In this document: piece after piece, positions 1 through 5,374 of the stretch | How positions within the stretch are numbered: position 1 is the first letter of the stretch | Layout of the letters: each line of letters begins with the position of its first letter | NCBI GenBank assembly: GCA_947372405.1 | Contig: CANBTO010000392.1 | Location: forward strand, 1 to 5,374 | DNA length: 5,374 nucleotides | Source of the DNA: Verrucomicrobiaceae bacterium | GTDB lineage: Bacteria > Verrucomicrobiota > Verrucomicrobiae > Verrucomicrobiales > Akkermansiaceae | Direction: 5' to 3' | The notes under the pieces: generated by a model | Told to the model about the DNA's origin: nothing | Databases searched by the model: none | The model's input: only the letters and a program-made list of their open reading frames with translations | Program-made: the position numbers and the translations under genes

Positions 1-616
1 CGGCTCGTTTGTCGGTCCCGGGCACGAGGTATTGCTGGTCCCAGACGCCGTGGTTGAAATGGATCACATCCCAGCCGCCGTCGAGATCGAGCCCGCCGCC
101 GCCGGACGGTGAGAGGAAATCGTAGCCAAGCGAGCGCGAGCCGCGGCGAAACCAGATGGGGTGTCTGGTGGCGAAGCGGATCAACAGCACGGGATCTTCG
201 AGCTTCTCGCCGATGACGTGGCCGAACATGCGTTCCACGCCCACACCGAAGCCGCGGGGATCATCTGGATCGGCCGGCACCTGCAAGAGGCGTGCGGGAT
301 CGCGGGTGTTGTTAGAGAGTGGGTGGGCGTCGTAGAGCGCGACGTCGTTGCGGGCCGTCCATTTTCCCGAGGCATCACGGAGGAAGGCGAAGCGCGGGTT
401 TTCCGCGAGGACCTTGAGCAAGTTGCCGGGTTTGTCGGCGGCTTTGGCGGGGTCCTCCTTTTTGGCGCCGGGCCCGGTCTGCATGCCGTCGATGCTGCCG
501 GTGCGGAGCATGTCCTCATCGCCGGCGAGCACGAAGACTTTCACGGATTCCTTCGCAATGCCGGGCGGGAGCGCGATGGCGGCGGCGATGAGACAGGTGA
601 GGAACGGGCGGTGCAT
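1..616 (-). CDS. Exported SASA/SGNH-like esterase, 3' end beyond the left edge
   Basis: This minus-strand frame is open from an ATG at 616-614 to the window edge, giving 205 codons with no stop. An in-frame TAA lies upstream near 659 and no other start codon falls between, so the start is firm although no Shine-Dalgarno is seen. Residues 1-21 look like a signal peptide: His2-Arg3, a hydrophobic core, and a likely cut after PGIA. The mature part starts with VKVFVLAG (25-32), which matches the first block of the sialate O-acetylesterase-like (SASA) family. Later stretches also fit that group: W86-x-x-R-x-DV, a GHVIG block (132-136) followed by DPVLLIRF (141-148), and RGSRSLGYDFLSPS (158-171). 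The segment WDVIHFNHGVWD (182-193) resembles SGNH-hydrolase blocks of planctomycetal proteins. Oddly, AGQSNM, which carries the catalytic serine, reads AGDEDM here (Glu34). The predicted role is removal of acyl groups from sugars outside the cytoplasm, but activity is uncertain. The gene is divergent from the sigma/FecR operon. Confidence 0.8.
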   Translation of the reverse strand, partial: MHRPFLTCLIAAAIALPPGIAKESVKVFVLAGDEDMLRTGSIDGMQTGPGAKKEDPAKAADKPGNLLKVLAENPRFAFLRDASGKWTARNDVALYDAHPLSNNTRDPARLLQVPADPDDPRGFGVGVERMFGHVIGEKLEDPVLLIRFATRHPIWFRRGSRSLGYDFLSPSGGGGLDLDGGWDVIHFNHGVWDQQYLVPGTDKRA

Positions 617-657
617 GAAGATGGGATTGGCAGATGCGGAGGGTTTTGGGAAACATT

Positions 658-679
658 AATGCCTGTCGGAAACAGCATT
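658..679. repeat. Bulged inverted repeat upstream of the esterase gene
   Basis: AATGCCTGT (658-666) and ACAGCATT (672-679) can pair over eight base pairs with one bulged C, around the five-base loop CGGAA. The repeat lies about 42 bases before the esterase start, so it could be a protein-binding operator or a hairpin in the esterase leader. The CTGT and ACAG half-sites recall a LexA-type box, but the spacer is five bases rather than the eight of the enterobacterial box. No T-tract follows, so it is not a terminator. Confidence 0.35.
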
Positions 680-811
680 GCTTGAGATCGGAGGATTGGC
701 GGTAGCGGCATGAACCGGGGCATCCTGTCTATCAGTGCCGTCCTGTGGGTCGGTGTCGGGTTTTCAACATGCCGACTCGCGCGACGGGCGTGTTTTTCTG
801 CATCCGTTTAA

Positions 812-823
812 ACCGCTTGCGGT
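812..823 (+). repeat. Small stem-loop before the sigma gene
   Basis: ACCG (812-815) and CGGT (820-823) form a four-base stem around CTTG, a tetraloop sequence known to be stable in RNA. It overlaps the end of the GTTTAAAC palindrome at 806-813. It is short enough to occur by chance, and a role in the sigma gene leader is only a possibility. Confidence 0.2.
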
Positions 824-840
824 GCTCACGACATTTCATG

Positions 841-855
841 ATGCTTGGAAAGCAT
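841..855 (+). repeat. Hairpin covering the sigma factor start codon
   Basis: ATGCTT (841-846) and AAGCAT (850-855) pair perfectly over six bases around the three-base loop GGA. The 3' arm contains the first two bases of the ATG at 854, and the loop with the adjoining stem holds GGAAAG, the only purine-rich stretch just upstream. If the ATG at 854 is the true start, this structure in mRNA could limit initiation. The regulatory reading is inferred. Confidence 0.3.
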
Positions 856-1402
856 GAGCGAAAACCCAAAAAGCGATGCCGGTTCCGAGGAGTTCGTGAA
901 GGAGTTGACCAATCACCAGACCTCGATGCTTGCCTACGTCCGCTCGCTCGCGCCGGGAAACTCCGGGGCGCGCGACCTGTTGCAGGAGGTGAACATCACG
1001 CTGTGGCAGAAGCGCGAGTCGTTCGAGCTCGGGACGAATTTCAAGGCTTGGGCGTTCCAGACGATCCGCTACCACATGCTCAACCACCGGCGGCGTCTGG
1101 TTTCACAGGGTTGGCTGATTTTTGATGACGATCTGATCCAGCGGATGGCGCCCGGATTCGAGGTGGAGCCCGACGAGCTGGAGGAGCGGCATCTGGCGCT
1201 GCGCAAATGCCTGCAGCGCCTGCGCCCGCAGGACCGCGAGCTGCTGCATCACCGCTACGCCACGTCCTCCTCGCTCCAGGAATACGCCACCCAGACCAAG
1301 CGCAGCGCAGGTACGCTCAAGGCAGTGCTTTTCAATCTCCGTGCGGCGTTGAAACGCTGCATCGAACGTGAACTCCAAACCGCTGCGAACCACTCGGGAT
1401 GA
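854..1402 (+). CDS. ECF-type RNA polymerase sigma factor
   Basis: The 182-residue product has the two-domain layout of group 4 (ECF) sigma factors and fits the lineage-specific family named 'Rhodopirellula/Verrucomicrobium family'. Region 2 spans about residues 12-85: LAYVRSL, then ARDLLQEVNITLW (39-51), the core-binding helix, and FKAWAFQTIRYHMLNHRRR (63-81), where -10 recognition is expected. A linker rich in acidic residues (91-111) follows. Region 4 spans about 113-174 with LQRLRPQDRELLHHRY (120-135) and a helix-turn-helix around SLQEYATQTKRSAGTLKAVLFNLR. The product should direct RNA polymerase to a small set of promoters, possibly including its own operon. The ATG at 854 is preferred; a TTG at 845 in the same frame would add three residues, and neither has a well-spaced Shine-Dalgarno. 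The stop overlaps the start of the next gene by ATGA, which points to coupled synthesis with its likely regulator. Confidence 0.93.
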   Translation: MSENPKSDAGSEEFVKELTNHQTSMLAYVRSLAPGNSGARDLLQEVNITLWQKRESFELGTNFKAWAFQTIRYHMLNHRRRLVSQGWLIFDDDLIQRMAPGFEVEPDELEERHLALRKCLQRLRPQDRELLHHRYATSSSLQEYATQTKRSAGTLKAVLFNLRAALKRCIERELQTAANHSG

Positions 1403-2727
1403 AACGGGACGACCATCAGTTGATCCAGCAGGTCTTGGACGGGGATGCCACGCCGGACATGTTCGAAGGTTTCCAGCAGCGGCTTCGCGCCGAGCCGGAA
1501 CTCATGGAGCTGTACGGCCAGTATGCGATGCTTTACCACTCGCTCAGCGAGGAGTTCGAAGGAGGAGAGAACCCGGGCGTTGCCATGGAGCATTCGCGCT
1601 CGAGGTTTTTCGGGATCTCACCGTGGATCGTGCTGCCGGCAGTCGCTGCATTGTTTGGCTTGGCAATCTGGCTGAAGCCGTGGGCCGCCCTGGAAACCAC
1701 GGAGGATGTGGCGGTGGCCACCTTCTCGGTGGATGCGGTTTGGCGTATCGACGGCTCCACGCGCAATCTCGGCGGCGCGACAGCCGTGTCGCGCGGCGGC
1801 GTGTTGAACCTTGAACAGGGAAGGGCGGCCATCTCGCTTGAGCCATCGGTGACCGCGGTGATCGAGGGGCCGGCTGAACTGGAGTTTCTATCGGAGTTTT
1901 CCGTCAAACTGTCGAAGGGCAGGGGATTTTTCCATCGCGGCGGCACGGGCGGCGGTCTCACGGTGGAGACGCCCAAACTGACAGCCGTGGATTCCGGCAC
2001 GGAGTTCGGCATCCAGGTGAACTCCGAGATGCCGGACGAACTGCAGGTGATCCAGGGCAAGGTGCACCTCGTTTCCACGGGAGGGAAGGAAAGCTTCGAT
2101 CTATCAGCCGGGGAGGCCGCGCGCGTGCCGTCCGTCGGGTCGGCGGTTAGATTTGCCGCGGATGGGAAATCCTTTGCCAGGAGTCTTGGCCGGTTCCTCA
2201 CCGTGGTCTCCGGGCCTTTCGTGAGGGAGCAGTGGCGTGTGGCTTTCGGCAATCCATCCGTCACCGGAACACGCATCGAAGGGGCGAATTTCGCGGCCTA
2301 CCTCAAACTGCCGCAGCCGGAACCGGCGGGTGAGGGCTCGGTGCTTCTCGCCACTGTGGACGTGGGTAAGGCCCCTGGTGGTGATTTCCACACCGACGGT
2401 TGGGCGGGCATGAGTTTCTTCAGCGGCAGCAAGGAGATCGTTTTTTTTGGTGACTCGTTCGGGCCCAAGCCCACTTGGTCGCTGGACGTGAAACAACGGA
2501 GCCCGGTGATCCTGCCGGAACATCCGGTCACGGGGCCGCGCAAGGTGACTTTCCGCTACGAAGCGCGCACCGGCGATGTCAGCCTGCATGAGGGCGGCCT
2601 GCCGTTGAAGTCCGCGTTCTGCAGGGGCAAACTTCCGGTCGGCACAAAGTTTGACGAGATCCGGATCGGCGCGTCAGCAGGCGCGGCGATAGCGGTGAAC
2701 TCCCTCGTCATCCGCGTAGGATCTTGA
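1399..2727 (+). CDS. FecR-domain membrane regulator with LamG-like C-terminal domain
   Basis: This 442-residue protein starts inside the stop codon of the sigma gene, so translation is probably coupled. Residues 1-56 form a charged helical segment (LIQQVLDGDATPDMFEGF and following) like the cytoplasmic sigma-binding part of FecR-type anti-sigma proteins. One membrane helix lies at about 73-92 (ISPWIVLPAVAALFGLAIWL). The periplasmic FecR domain spans about 104-245, with the EQGRAAISL repeat-like strand (139-147), the family signature AVDSGTEFGIQV (196-207), and LQVIQGKVHLVS (215-226). Residues from about 285 to the end resemble a concanavalin/LamG-type beta-sandwich, seen in other verrucomicrobial FecR proteins; this part is assigned by pattern and is less certain. 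The likely job is to sense a periplasmic or surface signal and control the neighbouring sigma factor. No TonB-dependent receptor partner is visible. A run of eight T at 2441-2448 (codons 348-350) is unusual for this GC-rich gene. Confidence 0.88.
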   Translation: MKRDDHQLIQQVLDGDATPDMFEGFQQRLRAEPELMELYGQYAMLYHSLSEEFEGGENPGVAMEHSRSRFFGISPWIVLPAVAALFGLAIWLKPWAALETTEDVAVATFSVDAVWRIDGSTRNLGGATAVSRGGVLNLEQGRAAISLEPSVTAVIEGPAELEFLSEFSVKLSKGRGFFHRGGTGGGLTVETPKLTAVDSGTEFGIQVNSEMPDELQVIQGKVHLVSTGGKESFDLSAGEAARVPSVGSAVRFAADGKSFARSLGRFLTVVSGPFVREQWRVAFGNPSVTGTRIEGANFAAYLKLPQPEPAGEGSVLLATVDVGKAPGGDFHTDGWAGMSFFSGSKEIVFFGDSFGPKPTWSLDVKQRSPVILPEHPVTGPRKVTFRYEARTGDVSLHEGGLPLKSAFCRGKLPVGTKFDEIRIGASAGAAIAVNSLVIRVGS

Positions 2728-2748
2728 TGCGGCTAAGCGCGGTTTCCT

Positions 2749-2795
2749 AAACGGGCGCGGCTCGAGCGACATATGGTGTGGGTAGAAACCCGTTT
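2749..2795 (+). repeat. Spaced inverted repeat between FecR and GH57 genes
   Basis: AAACGGG (2749-2755) and CCCGTTT (2789-2795) are perfect seven-base complements separated by 33 bases. The right arm ends two bases before the ATG of the GH57-like gene. Inside the loop lie two short palindromes, GCTCGAGC (2760-2767) and CATATG (2770-2775). In mRNA the stem would cover the ribosome entry region; in DNA it could be an operator. It lacks a T-tract, so it is not an intrinsic terminator, and the downstream gene may be read through from the sigma/FecR operon. Chance occurrence cannot be ruled out. Confidence 0.3.
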
Positions 2796-2797
2796 GC

Positions 2798-5374
2798 ATG
2801 ATTCGTTTTTCCCAGGTCCACCTTGTGGCGTCGTGTCTGATCGGCATGACGATCGCCATGACTTCGGTCCAGGCGGATCCGACGGTTTATGTGTCCCGTA
2901 TGTGGCATGACCACCAGCCGACCTATTGGCCGGATTGGAACACCAACGGCGCGCAGACCAGCCGCGCCGAATACGCCTGGGATTCGATTGTCCTGAAAAG
3001 CGGCAGGTCGTATCCGGGCAGCACCGCACAGCATCCGGAGAACAACCTGTCCGATATCTTCAGCGTGGCGGACCGCCAGAATTCCTATCAGAGCGGGCCG
3101 CGCAACGCGCTTGCGAACCTCAACCAGTCCGCGGGTTTCTGCCTCAGCTACTCGGGCTCGCTGATCGATGGTGTGCGCTCGCTCGGCGGTGCGAACCAAC
3201 TCGGCTACGGATCCGGCTGGAACAGTGGCAACAGGGAGGCGCGTAACTGGCTCACTCCGGGCGGCAGCCGCAGGCTGGAACTCGTCGGTTTCAACTACCA
3301 CCACTCGCTCGCACCGCTGCTGCCGAAGAGCGTCTTCCACAAGGAACTGCAGATCTTCAAACAAGCCTACTGGAAGGCATGGGGCGGGAACTCCGATCTA
3401 TCAGATCACTCGAAGGGCTATTTCCCCACGGAAATGGCGTTCTCCAGCTCGATGATCGACGTGCTTGCCGAGGAGGGCTATCAATGGTCTATCGTGGCCA
3501 GCCACCACCTGAGCCGCACTTGCCCGAGTTATATGAACCAGGGCAGCATTTCGAACAACCGGGGGATCTTCTCCAGCCTGCCGAACAAGGCTGATCTGTT
3601 AGGGCCTTCGCCCTCGTCCGGCTGGTGGTATGCCCAGCCGAATCCGGGAAACGCCGCATGGAATGTCTCACCCTTCGCCTATCAGCTCCACCGTGCGAAA
3701 TATGTGAATCCGGAAAACGGGCAGGAGTCGTCAATCCTGCTCGTGCCGTCGGACGATGTGCTTTCCTACCGTTTCGGTTATGCGCAGGAAGGCATCGGCC
3801 AGATCCAGGCGAGCATTGCGCCATTCGCGACGGATCCGAACCGCCCGGTGATGGTGATGCCGAGTTCCGATGGAGACAACGCGTGGGGCGGGGGATCTTC
3901 TTCATGGTTCGAGGCGACGCCTGCGTTCTTCAATGCGGCTGGCAGTGCTGGCTACGGCCAGAGCGCGGTGCAGGACTTCGTCAATCGCGCCGCTCCCGCG
4001 GCGGACACGGTGCACGTCGAGGACGGTGCGTGGATTTTCCCGGAGTCATGTTATGGCTCGGCGAATTTCCTGAAATGGATCGAGCCGCCCTTGGCTGCGA
4101 CCGCCGCCTCCCGTTACGCGAACACGATGGCGGATCTGGAGACTCCGGGATTCGCGCTCAAGTTCTGGTCATGGGCACCCGTCATCACCGGCGCGAACTG
4201 GTGCGAGACCGCCGAGCAGATCTGGCGCGACGAAGCCCCGGGCAACACGGTGGAACCGTGGAAAATCCAGGCGCCCTATGACTGGAACGGATCGTGGAGC
4301 GCGCCGAACGATGTCGAGCTCGCATGGCATATCTACCTGCACGGCCTCGACTCGGGATTCAACTACTATGGCGGTCTCGGCAACGACGACGAGGTGAAGG
4401 CTTCGCTCGCCACCACCCGCGCCATCCAGAAACTCCAGCCGTGGATGACCACCACGCGCCGTAATAACGACCGTACGCCACCCACCGTGCTGAAACCCCA
4501 GCGGTACCCCTACAACCCGGGAACCTGGAACTTCGGATGGTTCAACCGCAATCCGCCGGTGGACAATACCTATCAGAAACTCATGCCCTCCGATTTTTAT
4601 GTCTGGACCCACGCCTACGACATCTCGGGCATCGCCAGTGTGCAGCTCAAGGTCCGTCTCGACAACGATGGGGTCAATTCGCTCTCCTCGAACCAGAATG
4701 AAACCTATGCCGGTGGTTCGGAAGTCGGCTCTTGGATCACCATCCCCATGACCAAACGAGCGTTGCCGAACACGCAGTCCGCGCTGAACGCCGCCGCCAA
4801 CAACACGCAGATCAACTACTTCATCACCCCGCCGGAACTCGCGGATTATTACTTCGCGAAGGTCACCAACGCTAACCTCCCGAACCTCCGGGGCAAGCTC
4901 GTCGATTACTACATCGAAGCCACCGACAACCGCAACAACGTCCGCAAGACGGACATCCAGCACGTGTTCGTTGAGGACGATGGAAACCTTGTCGTCACGA
5001 CTCCGGATGCCCCTGCCAATCTGGCAGCGACCGTGACGAGCGCCTCGGTCATCAAGTTGACATGGGACGCCACGCCGGGGGCCACGTTCTACACCATCCG
5101 TCGTGGAGGTGTGGAAGTCGCCACCACGACGGACACCGCGTGGATGGACACCGGCCGCGCTCCGGGCACCACCTACAGTTATACCATATCAGCCGGTAAC
5201 GCGGCCGGTTCGTCAGCGCCGACCAGTGCGGTCACGGCCACCACCCCTCCCGATGTCGTCGTCACGCCAAGCCCTGTTCCCTTTGTCATGGATGGAACCG
5301 CGGATTTTCCGGGTTACCGGCTTTCCAATCCAGGCATGGAGATCTACGCGGCTTTGCGGGGAAACATCCTTTAT
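2798..5374 (+). CDS. Secreted GH57-like glycoside hydrolase with Fn3 domain, 3' end beyond the right edge
   Basis: The frame is open from 2798 to the window edge, 859 codons. An in-frame TAG at 2783 leaves this ATG as the first possible start; no clear Shine-Dalgarno is seen. Residues 1-26 form a signal peptide, likely cut after SVQA. The catalytic part, about 29-555, carries GH57-style blocks: MWHDHQPTYW (35-44) for the HxHQP motif, GFNYHHSLAPLLP (164-176), GYFPTEMAF with Glu212 at the expected nucleophile, and SSDGDNAWGGG with Asp358 as candidate acid/base. VEDGAW (407-412) and GLDSGFNYYGG near 517-527 are also typical. About 560-730 looks like an Ig-like beta-sandwich, 736-817 is a fibronectin type III domain, and from 820 a new domain begins (FVMDGTADFPGY) that resembles CBM9/DOMON-type tails. 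GH57 enzymes act on alpha-glucans by a retaining mechanism (amylase, pullulanase, branching or transferase); the exact substrate cannot be told. It lies 70 bp after FecR on the same strand. Confidence 0.87.
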   Translation, partial: MIRFSQVHLVASCLIGMTIAMTSVQADPTVYVSRMWHDHQPTYWPDWNTNGAQTSRAEYAWDSIVLKSGRSYPGSTAQHPENNLSDIFSVADRQNSYQSGPRNALANLNQSAGFCLSYSGSLIDGVRSLGGANQLGYGSGWNSGNREARNWLTPGGSRRLELVGFNYHHSLAPLLPKSVFHKELQIFKQAYWKAWGGNSDLSDHSKGYFPTEMAFSSSMIDVLAEEGYQWSIVASHHLSRTCPSYMNQGSISNNRGIFSSLPNKADLLGPSPSSGWWYAQPNPGNAAWNVSPFAYQLHRAKYVNPENGQESSILLVPSDDVLSYRFGYAQEGIGQIQASIAPFATDPNRPVMVMPSSDGDNAWGGGSSSWFEATPAFFNAAGSAGYGQSAVQDFVNRAAPAADTVHVEDGAWIFPESCYGSANFLKWIEPPLAATAASRYANTMADLETPGFALKFWSWAPVITGANWCETAEQIWRDEAPGNTVEPWKIQAPYDWNGSWSAPNDVELAWHIYLHGLDSGFNYYGGLGNDDEVKASLATTRAIQKLQPWMTTTRRNNDRTPPTVLKPQRYPYNPGTWNFGWFNRNPPVDNTYQKLMPSDFYVWTHAYDISGIASVQLKVRLDNDGVNSLSSNQNETYAGGSEVGSWITIPMTKRALPNTQSALNAAANNTQINYFITPPELADYYFAKVTNANLPNLRGKLVDYYIEATDNRNNVRKTDIQHVFVEDDGNLVVTTPDAPANLAATVTSASVIKLTWDATPGATFYTIRRGGVEVATTTDTAWMDTGRAPGTTYSYTISAGNAAGSSAPTSAVTATTPPDVVVTPSPVPFVMDGTADFPGYRLSNPGMEIYAALRGNILY
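5003..5248 (+). other. Fibronectin type III domain within the GH57-like protein
   Basis: Residues 736-817 read as a complete Fn3 module: the PDAPANLAATV opening, the LTWDATPGATFYTIRR strand pair with the conserved Trp and Tyr, and the closing TYSYTISAGNAAGSSAPTS, which has the usual Tyr and Asn-x-x-Gly-x-S pattern. Fn3 modules in secreted bacterial carbohydrate enzymes act as spacers between catalytic and binding domains. It sits between an Ig-like region and the probable sugar-binding domain cut by the window edge. Confidence 0.85.

Larger units (their letters stand above)
617..853. promoter_or_regulatory. Divergent intergenic region between esterase and sigma gene
   Basis: This 237-bp gap separates two genes that point away from each other, so promoters for both must lie in or near it. 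I could not find a convincing pair of -35 and -10 boxes on either strand. What can be seen is a bulged inverted repeat at 658-679, the 8-bp palindrome GTTTAAAC at 806-813, a small stem at 812-823, and a hairpin at 841-855 that reaches the sigma start codon. Open frames crossing the region run into the flanking genes out of frame and look like chance. The regulatory role is inferred from position. Confidence 0.5.

Noticed and set aside
181..519. 112-codon minus-strand open frame inside the esterase region
   Set aside because: It is in a different frame from the motif-bearing esterase and its Pro/Ser/Arg/Thr-rich composition is typical of a shadow frame.
161..685. 174-codon plus-strand open frame opposite the esterase gene
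   Set aside because: It is antisense to the minus-strand frame that has a signal peptide and SASA-like motifs; its own Gly/Glu/His-rich translation shows no family pattern and is a GC-rich shadow.
541..723. 60-codon minus-strand open frame crossing the esterase start
   Set aside because: It overlaps the esterase signal peptide out of frame and has low-complexity composition with no recognisable domain.
711..734. Possible ECF promoter (GAACC followed by TCTA) for the sigma gene
   Set aside because: The spacing between the two elements is about 11 bases, well short of the 15-17 usual for ECF promoters, so autoregulation is not supported by sequence.
806..840. TTTAAA or TTGCGG as a housekeeping promoter for the sigma gene
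   Set aside because: No partner box at suitable spacing; TTGCGG would place the -10 on the start codon.
745..1125. 126-codon plus-strand frame running from the intergenic region into the sigma gene
   Set aside because: It starts at a GTG, runs out of frame through sigma region 2, and has no family likeness.
2728..2797. Intrinsic terminator between FecR and GH57-like genes
   Set aside because: The inverted repeat has a 33-base loop and no T-tract, so it does not fit a terminator.
2747..3364. 205-codon minus-strand frame opposite the GH57-like start
   Set aside because: It is antisense to the signal peptide and first GH57 blocks, which are clear on the plus strand; GC-rich coding regions commonly give such antisense frames.
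3625..4281. 218-codon plus-strand frame inside the GH57-like gene
   Set aside because: The in-phase GH57-like frame is continuous through here with conserved motifs; this Arg/Gly/Cys-rich frame is a shadow.
4169..4963. 264-codon minus-strand frame opposite the GH57-like gene
   Set aside because: Although long, its Val/Gly/Arg/Asp-rich translation mirrors the plus-strand codons and shows no domain; the plus frame has Ig-like and Fn3 domains around it.

Overview
The window looks like a chromosomal piece of a GC-rich member of the Verrucomicrobiota, probably near Verrucomicrobiaceae genera such as Luteolibacter or Haloferula. That placement is an inference from gene types: an ECF sigma factor of the kind annotated as 'Rhodopirellula/Verrucomicrobium family', a FecR-type membrane protein fused to a LamG-like tail, a secreted GH57-like enzyme, and a SASA-like esterase of a type common in Planctomycetota and Verrucomicrobiota. 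No rRNA, tRNA, CRISPR array, insertion sequence or phage gene was seen.

Layout. Bases 1-616 carry, on the minus strand, the first 205 codons of an exported SASA/SGNH-like esterase whose 3' part lies beyond the left edge. Bases 617-853 are a divergent intergenic region of 237 bp with several short inverted repeats. To its right, all on the plus strand, lie an ECF sigma factor (854-1402), a FecR-domain single-pass membrane protein (1399-2727, overlapping the sigma gene by ATGA), a 70-bp gap with a spaced inverted repeat, and a large secreted GH57-like protein that starts at 2798 and is still open at the right edge (859 codons visible).

How it may work. The sigma/FecR pair is a classic cell-surface signalling module: the FecR-like protein would hold or activate the sigma factor through its short cytoplasmic N-terminus and sense something in the periplasm. 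Here the periplasmic part ends in a lectin-like beta-sandwich, and the next co-directional gene is a secreted carbohydrate-active enzyme with Fn3 and probable sugar-binding tail domains. The simplest model is a polysaccharide-responsive switch that drives a secreted alpha-glucan-type hydrolase or transferase, perhaps together with the divergent esterase. No TonB-dependent transducer is visible in the window. The link between the module and the enzyme is inferred from gene order only.

The most interesting points are the sigma/FecR-LamG/GH57 arrangement, a serine-to-glutamate change at the expected nucleophile of the SASA-like domain, a small hairpin that includes the likely start codon of the sigma gene, and an eight-T run in the FecR gene.
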